This document shows positions 1 to 11,225 of a DNA stretch of 64,000 bases, in pieces. Every line of letters begins with the position of its first letter. Position 1 is the stretch's first letter. Made by a program: the position numbers and the translations under genes. The stretch is from Melieria omissa (Eukaryota; Arthropoda; Insecta; Diptera; Ulidiidae): the NCBI GenBank assembly GCA_963971225.1, contig OZ020267.1, positions 123,745,891 through 123,809,890 on the forward strand. The letters run 5' to 3'. Under the pieces are notes generated by a model that had not been told where the DNA came from, made no database searches, and was given only the letters and a program-made list of their open reading frames with translations.

Positions 1-443
1 TGCATGCACGAATGAATAAACGAAGGAATGAATGAATGAATTCAATGAGTGGATAAATAAATGATTGAGAGAATTATTGAGTTAATGAAGTAATATTCTT
101 TGCTGAATTCATTGACTGCTTGATTGATTGATTGGTGCATTAATTAATTACCTGATTGCATAGATTAGTTGATGGACTGATTCAATTAGCAAATGAATAA
201 ATTCATGAACGAATGCAAGAATGAATAAATGAACGAGTGAGGGAATAAATTAATGAATGAATGATTGAATGAATGAATGATTGAATGCATGAATGATCGA
301 ATAAGGAAATGAACGAGTGAATGCATGAATGAATGAATAAACGAAGGAGTAAAGGAATGAATTCAATGATTGGATAAGTAAATGATTGAGAGAATTATTG
401 AGTTAATGAAGTAATATTCTTTGATAAATTCATTGACTGCTTG

Positions 444-482
<39 letters not shown>

Positions 483-960
483 AATTGATTAATTGATTGG
501 TACAGTAATTAACTACCTGATTGACTAATCTATGCAGTCAATTTACTGATTCAATTAATAAATTAGCAGATGAATGAGTTTATGAACGAATGAAGAAACA
601 AATGAATGAAAAAGTGAACAATTGAATGCATAAATGAATGAGTTAATAATTGAGTGAGTGAATGAGAAAATGAGTGAATGAAAAAATTAATGAATAAATG
701 AATGAATGAATGATTTTAATGAATAAATAAATGAAGTAAAGATAGAATTCATGAGTGAACGAATTAATGGGTGAATTAAAATTCTTTGATAATTTCATTG
801 ACTGGTTGAGTGATTGATTGGTGCATTAATTATTTGCCTTATTTAAAAGAATTTAATTATATCAATAAATTAACGGCATAGATTAGTGAATGAGCGAATG
901 AATGAGTGCATGAATGAATGAATTAATGAACGAAAAAATAATTGAATAAGTGAACAAGTG
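1..960. repeat. Degenerate TGAA/TGAT tetranucleotide repeat
   Basis: Almost a kilobase is built from TGAA, TGAT and TAAA steps in runs of two to six, with many point changes. Two larger sub-blocks resemble each other (about 20-160 and 320-500): both run from the TGAA-rich part through a phrase meaning 'attcattgactgcttgattg' to a TGAT run. The satellite therefore seems to have grown both by slippage and by duplication of longer units. No coding capacity is credible. Confidence 0.85.
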
Positions 961-1279
961 AATTACTGCGCTGTGGTTTATTCATTTCAATTCTTTAGTG
1001 GATTAATTGATTGCTTGTCAAACATTTTAATTGCTTGATTAAAACGATTGGTTCATTTTTAGGTTCAATTAATCGATCAATGAAATTAAAAATGATTCAA
1101 TAATTTAACTGAGAACAAATTGAGAACTATTTAAAACATTAACTGAAGCAATAAATGAATTAAATATACCTCAATTGGGTTATTGATAACTTACTTAATA
1201 AATTAATAAAATAACAAAATAACAAAGTAATAAAATAACGAATCATTCACATTATCATTTGATCAATTAATCACTTATA
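961..1279. other. AT-rich spacer
   Basis: AT-rich sequence fading out of the tetranucleotide repeat, with TTAAT and AATAAA-like steps. I see no gene or structured element in it. Confidence 0.5.
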
Positions 1280-2560
1280 ATGCTATTATTTCGTAGCACA
1301 CTTTCAAGCGCACTCTTGATTAAAATTTCTTACTCTCTGCGTTGCGTTGCTGCATCGCTTCCGAAAGCTTTTATTTCACTCGTACCCAACTCACTGCCAT
1401 TTGATTTTTCCATTAGTGTGTTTTGTGTTGTTGTTGTTCTTGCTGTTGCAGTGCTATCAACTCTCAACGGAAGCACTTGATTCTCCTTATGCTGCAATTA
1501 ATTATTTGCGGAAAATGCGTCTTTCATTAAGTTGCCGCGACGCGTTCGTACCGCATGCTTCGCATCGCTTTCTACATGTTCAGCTGCCGCTGCCGTTGCC
1601 GCTGCTGCGTCATGAGTGCCTGCGGCTTGCCGCGAAAACTTTCGCCGCGCATACAAGTTTCTTTCTTTTCGCTGTTTTGGGTGTTGTTGCTGCTGCGCAT
1701 TGCATCTCCGATAGGGAAGCAGCGCGTTCATGCAATTTATGTGCACGCTGAGCTGTGAATTGCTTGTTGTTGTTGTTGCTGTTGCTGCTGGGAGCCACAT
1801 CAACTGGCAACAGTGGCAGCGCAAATAAATGATGATAACGACAACACAAACAACAATGACAACAGCAACAGTGATAAATTAAATTTTCACATTTCTGCAG
1901 ATTTGCTGCAGCTGGCAGCTTTGCTCTGCTCCGCTGCTGTCGTTATACGCTTTACCCTTTGCCATTTTTTAAGCGCTTGTGCCACTTCCGTTTCTGCTTT
2001 TAGTTTTGCTCTTGCACGCATTTCCATTTGTAGCTCCCCGGCGCCCCCAACGCCATCGTTTGCTATTTATTTACGAAGCAATTTGGCTGCTCTTCAGCGC
2101 CGCCTCTTCAATTTGTGCGTTTTTTTGTTGCGGTTGTGCGCGTGTGTGTGTGGGTGAGTTGATCGGCTTGGCCGCTGCCTGCTACAAATGTGCGGCAAGC
2201 GGTGCGCTACAATGTCTGCTTAATGCTGACGATTAAGTGTTGACGTTTTGATGTCTTAATGAATTCCTCACGCCGCCTTCCACGGAACGACTTATGTGTT
2301 GCAGCTGCGGCTGCTGCCCCTTCGAATCCTTGCGGTTTTGATTTAGCACTTTGTAAACTGCTGCGGCGCGCCACAAATTCAACTGTGCGTAATTCCTCGA
2401 TCCGCCAGCTAGGAAGCAAAAGTTACTGGGTGAGTGGGTGAGTGGGCGAGTGAGTGAGCGAGAGCGACCGACCGAACTGTGCTGGGCCTTCAAATTGTTG
2501 TGTGCACTCATAAACCAGAGAAGACGAGCGTTGCTTTCGGTGTCTCGTTAACTCTGAGTG
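1280..2560. other. GC-richer unique block with CAG/GTT runs
   Basis: Base composition changes sharply from the flanks. There are many GTT, GCT and CAG steps, a GTGAG-type run at about 2429-2464 ending in GAGAGCGA, and open frames on both strands that overlap each other. Such overlapping frames are what CAG-type simple sequence produces and do not indicate a gene. In flies, blocks like this often hold cis-regulatory DNA; here that is inference only. Confidence 0.4.
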
Positions 2561-5041
2561 AGGTTGTCCTAATTGCGATTTAAACGCCATCAGATGTTGA
2601 TGAATGTGAAGGCTGCAAGCAGCGTTGCAAGGCAGGGATTTCTCAATTAAAAGTCAGCGCCAAATTAAACAAAAAGCCATTAGAAAGCTAAAAGTAGTTG
2701 GTGTGGCGAAATGGGCGACGATTTAAGCGAAACATTCGAAGCATTCAAAGTGTGGAGATTAATATAAGAAGAAATTGAAAAATAATGCAGGTTTCTCAAA
2801 CAAGACGTCAGTGTGTCTTGAAATCCCAATCAAGACTATCTTAGTGACTATCTGACTTTTAATACCATGCAATGGAGTCCTATTTCATATTCTGAACTGA
2901 ACTTCTAGTCTTCTCGTTGCAAAGTTTGTTGTAGTCAGTTTTAGTTTTTTGTTTTTTAACTCTTTCCCTTTGCAACTTTACTTGCTTTCTTGCATTTCCT
3001 AAAATGTTCAATCATTATTGCAAATAATACTTGAAAGTGCAAGTATGTGTGATGTGTTCAGGCACTCACACACACACACACACATGCAATTTCGTTGCAG
3101 TTTCGGCTACATTAGCATCTCAAAGTGAGCCCAAAGTGCAAAAGTGAAAATCTCATGTTACACCAGTGCACAGTGATTCGTTCCATAGACAAAATTCAAA
3201 CAATTTATGGTCTCAGAATTTAACGATTTTGATGTCATTTGAAAGAAAAAACTCGAACTAAGACAACCCCCAAAAATTCTGTGCACAAAATCAATTAGTG
3301 TCTGTGCAAAAGCGGCTCAAAGTTGAAACTTTTTTCACAAAAAAAAAATGAAACTCATATTTTCTGTTTTTTAATCTATTGAGTAAAATAAATTTAAAAA
3401 ATACATGGTTACCAAGAAGTTGCTTAAACTTTCAATATAGAATGAGAAATGATGTGGTCATTTTCGCTTTAAATGTTTTCTTAAAATTTGCAAAGCGTAG
3501 GTTTTTACTTCACCTTTAATTCAAAATATTTTTCTAAATTAAAAATATGACAATTGGCAAAACTAAGAGGAAAATATCTAAAAAGTATGTGAAAGTATGT
3601 TCCTGGATTTTTTTATTTTAAGAAGCATTCTTTCTTTGTCGGATAATGTAATTACATCCTCCAATATCTTCCGATCTCAGAAAATAATTCAATTTTAAAA
3701 ATTGTCTAAACACGTATTTTTCGACAAAATTATTATCTATTATTATCGTTTTTATTGCAAAACCAGAGGATCCTAAGGCAATTTCTGTTACTCTTTGGAA
3801 TAATCAATGTTGACGTTACCGATTAAGTGTAAAACCTGAAAAATCTAGCCGGCACACTTGGTGCTATAGCTCACCAAAAATTACGAAAATTGAGAATTCA
3901 GGTCTCAGGCATTGCCAAACTACAACAGTTTAAGAAAAACAAAATAGAGATTTCAGTTCAGCAGACTATGGTTAACTAGTATACCAAATTTTATGAAGAA
4001 CGGACCACTCCTTCTAATTTTGTCCCGCGGTTGTATGGAGTCGAATCACTGTGCAGTGGAATCAATAAAGCTGTTGTCCGCAATGATGGCAACGTAGCTG
4101 TGCCAAAATGTTTCATTTCACTACAGAAACCTGTTCAGGAAAAGTGTTATGCATGTGTGTGCTTGTGCGTTCGTGTGTACATGCAAAGATTTGTGTTTGA
4201 GTGTGTGTGTGAGTTTTCATGTGAAAGAAAAATGCTGCTGCTTGTGTAGCTTTGCGCAAAACTGGCTAAAATTCAGTGAGCAGTGAAGCCGTTGAGTGGC
4301 GAAACCGGCATTGGTTACGGCGAAATGTTGAAAAAAGGAATATGTGCGTTGCAAGCTTCAGTGACTGCATACCAGCCACTTGTGAGCAATCACGGCAAAT
4401 TTGGCTGTGGAATGTGGCGAAGCAAAAAATTAAGCGTGTTTTCATATTCTGGGAATTTTTGTGAAAAGCTACCAAAGCAACCAGATTGAGAAATATATAT
4501 GAACATCAATTCATACTCAATTATGTATTTTTTTTTTTAATACAAAAACAATTTTGTGTAACATAAAAATAATAATAAAAGTCATTGTAATTGTTGAAAT
4601 TTGCATTAATTTAGCAAAGTAAACAATTTTTAACAGCCTTTTAATTGCCCATTTGAAATCACTTGAAGAATTACTGTGAAATATTCTACAAAGTCATCAG
4701 AGCAGTCAAAGTCGAATTTATTCAGAAGAAAAAATAACCTGAAGATGTGAAGAACATATGTAACTCTCATCAGGTTCCAGAATGGAATCACGGGGAATTC
4801 CCCACAGGGATTTTCGGTGCAGGTGACTTTGAGAGTTAAGGTTTCGCAGCTTACCGAATGAATAGCAGCGAATACCAAGAACTATGGGAAATAATTGACA
4901 ATAGACAATAATGCCTCAGAATAAAATTACGGGTTTTTCATACACGCCCTCTGAACTTAATCAAACCTAACACCAATCTAAAGTTATAATTATATTCAAA
5001 ATGGGGAGACTAATTGGGTGTCCGACAATACATTTTGATTT
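2561..5041. other. Mostly AT-rich spacer
   Basis: There is no coding frame of note. It contains a CA dinucleotide run near 3065-3083, several A and T homopolymers and a TG-rich patch near 4145-4215. The one clear short motif is a palindrome at 4792-4803, listed separately. Confidence 0.5.
4792..4803. promoter_or_regulatory. Perfect palindromic Rel/NF-kB-like site
   Basis: GGGGAATTCCCC is a perfect 12-bp palindrome and fits the Rel-family (Dorsal/Dif/Relish) site pattern GGGRNNYYCC. It stands alone, with no second site seen nearby, so a chance match or a plain palindrome is quite possible. Confidence 0.25.
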
Positions 5042-5097
5042 TTGCTTTGTAGAAACCCAAAAGTTGACAACGTCACAAATCCGATCGTGTGGGAGAT

Positions 5098-5109
5098 GCC
5101 CTCTGGTGG
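5098..5109 (-). promoter_or_regulatory. CTCF-like core motif, first repeat unit
   Basis: Read on the minus strand the site is CCACCAGAGGGC, which fits the CTCF core pattern CCASYAGRKGGC. The same site recurs in the second tandem unit. It is a sequence match only; binding is not shown. Confidence 0.35.
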
Positions 5110-5772
5110 TGAATTTCTGAACCTTAATTAATTTTGTATTTTTTGTACTCAAGAATGTTGGCGATCGCTGAATAAATCATTTAAATCGGTTCAGTAGTTT
5201 CCGAGATACGAACTTTTCTCGCTTACTTAACTACCACATTTACAAGTGGGGAGCCAATGGCATAGAAAATGGCCAATTTTGTATGGCAGCCCCCTTAAGA
5301 CTTGGAGATAGCGAGCAGGCATTCTTAGGAGAAACATTTGGAAGGCAAAATAAATGGATGTCAGTCATACATTTGACACATCTGGGCGCAACCTGGGAGC
5401 AGTGGGAGCCTATTTTATAAAACGACCATTTTGTATGGGAGCCCCATCAAGGGTTGGAGATAGGATATGAATATGTTTGAAATAAATGTTCAGTACGGAA
5501 AACTAGTGGGGTCATTCATATATTTTAACCCACTAAGAGCAACTTCTGACAAGTAGTGCGGCAATTTGTTGAATTTCCCAACTTTTTTGTGAATTTTGAC
5601 CTCGATGCGACGCCATTTAGCCCCGCACTGGCCCCAAAATTTTTTGGCTGCATAAAATTAAAAAAAAAAAACGCATAAAATGAGAGGTTGCGGAGTATCG
5701 ATAACACATTACTAAGAATCTCCATACAACACTAAATCATGTCTAATACACAACTGGATATATATTCAAGGC

Positions 5773-5784
5773 GCCCTCTGGTGG
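5773..5784 (-). promoter_or_regulatory. CTCF-like core motif, second repeat unit
   Basis: The same minus-strand core CCACCAGAGGGC as in the first unit, 675 bp further on. It is preserved while much of the surrounding unit has diverged. Confidence 0.35.
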
Positions 5785-6385
5785 TGAATTTTGTATTTTT
5801 TGCATTGAAAAATTTTGTTCAGTGTTGAAGGATTCGTTCCAATTGGTTCAGTAGTTTTCGAGATACATTGTTCCCTTTGCTATTTAACAACAACATTTAG
5901 AAGTGGGAAGCTAATTTCATAGAAAATGGCCAGTTTTGTATGACAGCCCTTTGAAGAGTTTGAAATAGAGGATAGATATGTTTGCAAAAAACATTTGGAA
6001 GAACAAATAAATGGAAGTTATTTTACAAGTTTGGAGGCAACTTGGAAGCAGTAGGAGCTCATTTTATGAAAACGTTCGTTTTGCAAGACAGCCCCATCAA
6101 GGGTGGGAGATAGGGGTAAGGTTGTTTCAAAGAAATGTTCAGAAGGAAAAAGTCATAGGTTTTAAATCTCTACGATGAACTTCCGAGCAGCTGTGATGCA
6201 ATTTGCCAATTTTTGTAGCTCTTATGTAAACTTTGACGTCGATGTGGCGTTATTTTCTATTTCTAGCCTTTCAATTTCTTGGTTCATACAATTCTTCATT
6301 AAATCGTATAAAATAAGAGGTTTCGGGGTATTTGGAAACTATTATTAAGAATCTACATACACTTACTTGTCTACTGTACAATGTT

Positions 6386-6869
6386 CTTCACTTAGAAGAA
6401 TTATTAACTGCTAGTGTCCAGTGGACACTAGTGGACTTATGGACTAATCGAAATGATGCGAGAGTGTATACGAAAGTGCAACTTGGTTGGTCTTGAATAC
6501 TAACACACAGCGGTTCCAGGAATACATCTAAACAGTCTATTGAACTTATGTATACAGAATATTTTAAGACAACCACTAAGAAAGATGGTTTTGGAAGCTG
6601 AAAGTTGAAGTACCTAAGTCACACTGAAACAAAAAAGAAACGAAGGAAATACTCTCCATAGCTCACACTAAGACAACTATCCCAAAACATTGTTAAAGCA
6701 ACGCTTGACTGGAACACATAAAGAAATAAAAGTCGTGGACGAATAAAATATACTCGAAGAAGGTCGATTTAGCACGATTTAGCTGTTTTGAAAATCAAAT
6801 TTTTTCAAAACCAAATCGAGTAGAAAAACCTTGTTGTTGAAAAATTGTTGTTTTTCTTTTTTTTCGGTG
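6386..6869. other. AT-rich spacer
   Basis: No recognisable gene or repeat. A short direct/inverted phrase (CTAGTGTCCAGTGGACACTAGTGG, about 6410-6434) forms a small palindrome around CAGTGTCC/GGACACTG-like arms. Confidence 0.4.
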
Positions 6870-6956
6870 TTAACGCAACGGAGTATTAAACCTGCGTTCG
6901 TGCGTCGCATTTGACTCGCGGCCCAACGCACTAGCCAGCTGACCTACGGCGACTGC
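6870..6956 (-). repeat. Possible tRNA-like SINE head (diverged)
   Basis: On the minus strand the stretch reads TAGGTCAGCTGG followed by CTAGTGCGTT, very like a tRNA A box and D-arm. About 50 bases later comes GGTTTAATACTCC, a weak match to the B box. It is GC-rich inside AT-rich DNA, as tRNA-derived SINE heads are. It differs from the better-supported SINE copies at 7635-7773 and 46878-47018, so it would be a second family or just a chance resemblance. Confidence 0.35.
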
Positions 6957-7440
6957 CAACCTTGGAGAAGTAAACAAGGAAAAAGAGTAATGTTTTTACT
7001 CTGCCTCGAGTGCAAAGGGAAAAGTATTGGTAGACATTTTAAATCAGGATCAACAGAAGAAACGATATGGTTATGACGGCCTCATGCTTTTTTCTGTTTC
7101 TAAGAAAAGTCCGAGAAATTAACAGGGTTTTGAAGGATTTTTTAGAGTCTAATGATTACACTATCAAAGCGCCGATAAACGCGATAGAGCACAGACAATT
7201 TTAGACTTTGCAATAATGTTTAATGTGAATTATACTCGAACTCGCACTAAGATAATAAAAGACATAACGAAAATCAGTTCTGCTGCCTCAACGCAGACGT
7301 AAATCGTTTCAAAATAAAACGCAATACAATTCTTCAACGCAGTTCAAAACTAGCTCTCACTTTATCTACAATTTTTCATTCTAGTTAGTTGGTTGGTTAA
7401 GTGGGTGACTCTGTATGAGACACACTTAGGACTATGGGCC
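6957..7440. other. Spacer without recognised features
   Basis: AT-rich DNA with scattered CG-containing words. No coding frame or repeat is recognised. Confidence 0.4.
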
Positions 7441-7457
7441 CGTTGTGATACCACAAA

Positions 7458-7534
7458 TTCCATCCGTTTGAAATGTGTATGCAACACTGTTTTTTTTTCA
7501 ACATGTGATACAACACACATTTCAAACGCATGGT
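7458..7534. repeat. Imperfect inverted repeat (hairpin)
   Basis: CCATCCGTTTGAAATGTGTA at 7459-7478 is answered on the other strand by CCATGCGTTTGAAATGTGTG ending at 7532. That makes a stem of about 20 bp with two mismatches, around a loop containing a T run. It lies downstream of the SINE head at 7635-7773, read in that element's orientation, and may belong to its tail. Confidence 0.6.
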
Positions 7535-7634
7535 GAAAGGGAGGGGGGACACACAGTTTAACACCGAATCCGAACGGCGATTGGCAGTTTTTTTTCACAC
7601 TTGGAGGTTTTGCCATTGCCTGCCAAGAGCGCAC

Positions 7635-7773
7635 TTGTGCGATTCTTGTAATTCTAATTGCCTTCATGTGGATAGAAGTAGATGAGTGTTTTTTCCAGCC
7701 CAAGCCAGGAATCGAACTCGGAGCGCTCGGTATAAGAAGCCAGTGCGCTACCCGCTGAGCTATCGAGGCCGAC
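7635..7773 (-). mobile_element. tRNA-derived SINE, copy 1
   Basis: Read on the minus strand, the element starts GGCCTCGATAGCTCAGCGGG. It has an A-box-like TAGCTCAGCGGG (7751-7762) and a B-box-like GAGTTCGATTCCT (7707-7719), the internal RNA polymerase III promoter of tRNA genes. The anticodon-loop region reads TTCTTAT, resembling tRNA-Lys, but the arms do not fold as a proper tRNA, so this is a SINE head and not a functional tRNA gene. A non-tRNA body follows (ACTCATCTACTTCTAT, CCACATGAAGG, GAATTACAAGAATCGCACA) that is shared with copy 2 at 46878-47018. The body probably continues towards 7540. The GAAT tetranucleotide repeat begins right beside the head. Confidence 0.8.
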
Positions 7774-7784
7774 CATTCTACTGA

Positions 7785-8200
7785 ATGAATAAATGAATGA
7801 ATCAATCAATGAACGAATGAATGAATGAATGAATCAATGAGTGAATGGATGAATAAATGAATGAATTAATCAATTAATGATCTCTCTTTCAGCTCTTTTA
7901 CATTCTACTGAATGAGTAAATGAATGAATCAATCAATGAACGAATGAATGAATTAAAGAATGAATGAATAAATCAATGAATTAATGAATGAATGAATAAA
8001 TTAATGAATAAATGAATGCATGAATGAATAAATGAATGAATGAATGAATGAATAAATGAATGAATTAATGAATGAGCGAATGAATGAATGAATAAATAAA
8101 TCAATCAATGAACGAATAAATGAATGAATAACTCAATGAATAATTGAGTGAATGAATGAATAAATGCATGAATGAATGAATCAATCAATGAATGCAGTAT
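7785..8200. repeat. GAAT/AATG tetranucleotide repeat
   Basis: Runs of GAAT with AAT-C and AAT-A variants, of the same motif class as positions 1-960. A longer phrase (CATTCTACTGAATGA.. then ATCAATCAATGAACGAATGA) occurs at 7776 and again at 7903, so a unit of about 127 bp has been duplicated inside it. Confidence 0.85.
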
Positions 8201-8400
8201 ACGAACTGACTGATCTAAACATATTAGTTATATATTGCAGCATTTTCAAATTCAAAGTTTGCTCATTTCTAGTTTTAAAATGCAAAAACAATGTCACACT
8301 CAACGAACTTAGTCATTAAGAATCTTAAAATCGTGAGGAATATTTAAGTTTTCGCTTACAAGCAGCAACAACTAAAATTCTTCATGTCAAGCAACATTTT
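8201..8400. other. AT-rich spacer
   Basis: No recognisable gene or repeat. Confidence 0.4.
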
Positions 8401-11225
8401 GTGGCACATAAAGTGCCATATTTCATGTTGAGGTGTCTTCGTATGCAACAACACGCCTCTAGCTGCAATGTCTTCGAGTGAGTGTGTGTGAGTGTGTGTA
8501 AGTAGTTTGTAAGTAGTGGTGTGTGAGTGTGTTAGAGCAGTGAATAGTTCCCCGGTGCTGAAAAATCAATAGTCTTGAAATTTTGCAACTTGTTTCCGTG
8601 TGCTTTGCATATAGTTTATCATGTAGTGAGTTGTGTTTCTCAAATAATATGAAATAAAAGAAAAACACAACAACTGTAAGATGCCACTTAATGGAGTCTT
8701 AAGAATTTGAAATGCTGCTACCGTTTGTTATTGCAGCAGAAAATTTATATAAACTATATTTGTCTAACATTTAGTTGAATACTACTACTTTACAAACTTT
8801 TACACACTGTACAACTTTGCAAAAGTGTTAATTAAAGTCCACAACAATAAAAACAACAAGGAGAACAATTCGATGGCAATTTGTAAATGTTGATTTTGTT
8901 CTTTCAGATGTGAGCATCAACTTACGAATTGTTAGTACGAATTGTTCCAAGTGAATGAAAGAAAAGAAAACACTAATTGTGATAATTTTATTTGAATGTG
9001 TCATTGAAAATGTTCTCATAATGAAGCAAGAAAGGGTTAAATGCATTGTAGGTGTTTTCTTTCCAATCTTCCTTTCGCTCTCAGTCCTTTCAGCTCCTTC
9101 TGCTTCACACTCTTGCTCTCACCCGCTGCCCCCTTCTCTTTCGCTATATCTCTCTCTCTTTGTGTAGAGTTGCCGCACTTTGGTGCAACTCTGCCCGTTG
9201 GTGTATTTTCATTTGATTTAAAAATGCGACCATCATTGTGTGTTCTATCGCTTTGTCTCTGTGGTTGGCCATTGTTTTAGTTTTTTCTTGCATTATTATT
9301 GCAAATTTACTTGTGGTTGAGTTAAATTTTAATTAAATTTTTTTTCTCGGTTACATTTCAGTGTCTCCTTTTAGCACTTTTCCAGGTGCTAGTAGCGCCA
9401 GTAGCGTTTTTCTCATTGTTGTTGTTGTTGTTGCTGTAGTTGGCTTGCATTATGAATGTCTAGTAAATTGTATTTATGTGGTTTTTTGAGAGGTTTCACC
9501 CATCCGGTTTGCCTTGAAAATCTAATTACTCTCATTTTCTCGCTACAGGAGCACGCATTGTCCTTTGCCTTTGCGTCATGAGCGCCTGCAGCTGCCTCTG
9601 TCAGGATGTTGTAATTTAATATAAACAGGAGAGTGTATATTAATATTTGAAATTTGTTTTGTTTCATTTAAAACAATTTCTTGTGTGCTCATTTTCTAAT
9701 TAGTGTTGGTTGCTCCATCGGCAGTATATATGTTTCTTTGTTTTTGTGTTTTCTTTGAGCACTAATCGCATTAAATTCTGCACAGCTATACGAGTGAGAG
9801 ATGTGGCTGAAAAAATTAAAAATACAAAATATTAATCAACGCAAAAAAGCATTTCAGTGATGGGAAAACATAGATGTGTCTAATGTTGCTGGGTGTGATT
9901 TACTTAGGTATTTATTATTAATTTATATATAGAATCAAGGTTTCGTTTGCAAATACTCACCTCGACATTTAGTCAATATTCGGAAATAATTTTCTTTCCA
10001 GCGATTAGAGCAAATTTGCAATATTCAGGTTAAAAAAGTGGGGTGTGTGGTGGATCCTTTTGAACGATCGATTTCTCAGCTATTCATCTGTTTGTCTAAC
10101 TACAATTTCGAATATCTCCAGTTCATTTGTCTATCTGTTCGTTTGTCCGTTTCTTCATCCGCCTAGTTGTGTCTCTGGCTGCCAATTTTTGCGTTCGATT
10201 ATTTTCCATATAAGTCTGTGTCTGTGTTTCTTCTGGTTTCTACGTTCATCTATTCGTACGCTCGCTCATCTATCTGTCCTTTCATCTCTCTGTCGATATG
10301 CACAAAAACCTTTAAAGAAGTTGAAATGCTGACAATTCATATCGATTCCCAAACTACACTCACACACACTGAAACAACTCCTGCCAGTTCGCCTGTTGTC
10401 TCTGACAGAATCTGTTTTGTACGTGCAACAAACAGTCGTAACTTTAGTGTTTGCATTTGAAATTTTATTTCAATTCCTCCAAGTACGCTTTACATACCTG
10501 CGGCCATTCACTTCAATAGGTACACAAGATTTGTTGTTGCTGTTTGTTGCATTTCGCCGCGCACATTTCGCATTTATTCTCATAATCGGCATTGTTTGGC
10601 ATTACGAGCAACAGCCGCATTAGCATTTCCCTGCCATGTCTTACAATACCAACAACAATAACAACAATAATAGCAATAACAACTTGAGAGCGTACATTTT
10701 TAATAATCTTTAGCAGCGCAAAGTGTAAGTCAGGCAGTCAGAAAGCATTACAAAACATTTGCCCGCAGCTGATAAGCAGCTCGTTGCGAATTGTGGGCCC
10801 CCACCAACTCTTCTTGCAATCCTGTGTTAATAATATAAATTTCGAAATTATGCAAATACGACGCTAATAAGGAAAATTATTACCGACATGATTACAAGTA
10901 TAAATACAACGCGCACACACGCCGACATCACGCAAACGTCGCATCATAACAAACGGCGTGCATAAATTTCAAAACATACGTCGCGACGGCTTAGGACGAG
11001 GTAGACAGGTAGAGGGGCGCAAGGTTGCCTACCTGCGGAGCAAAGCATTTGTGCGCAGCTGACGTGAACCCTTAACCCATATGTGCAGCGCTGGTGTGCG
11101 ATGGTAGAAATTGTTTGCTTGAGTTACGAGCGAGTTGAGTAGCGAACAGAGTCGGCAGGGTGCAACAGAAATGGTGGGCGGTACGAAAACATGGCTTCAT
11201 GGAACTGAACAGAGACTCGATTTGG
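8401..11225. other. Unique block with simple-sequence patches
   Basis: Contains GTGTGAGTGTGTG-type sequence near 8476-8530, a pyrimidine-rich stretch at 9060-9165 (CTCTCTCTCTTTGTG), a GTT run at 9417-9434, a TCTATCTGT-type pyrimidine stretch at 10080-10300 and AACAACAATA runs at 10650-10680. A GC-richer patch lies at 10895-11190. Open frames are short and overlap on both strands, so I call no gene. Candidate regulatory or intronic DNA by character only. Confidence 0.4.

Larger units (their letters stand above)
5042..6385. repeat. Diverged two-copy tandem duplication (about 0.67-kb unit)
   Basis: The segment around 5060-5740 is repeated at about 5740-6385 in the same order and orientation. 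Shared landmarks are CCCTCTGGTGGTGAAT (5099 and 5774), GGTTCAGTAGTTT (5189 and 5849), ATAGAAAATGGCCA (5262 and 5918), CAGCCCCATCAAGG or a close form (about 5440 and 6091) and TTAAGAATC/CTAAGAATC (about 5711 and 6345). Divergence is substantial, so the duplication is old. The unit may be part of an undescribed interspersed repeat, since it has no host coding content. Confidence 0.75.

Noticed and set aside
7362..7805. A 147-codon minus-strand frame
   Set aside because: It runs through the SINE head, its body and the GAAT repeat. Its residues are a translation of the SINE.
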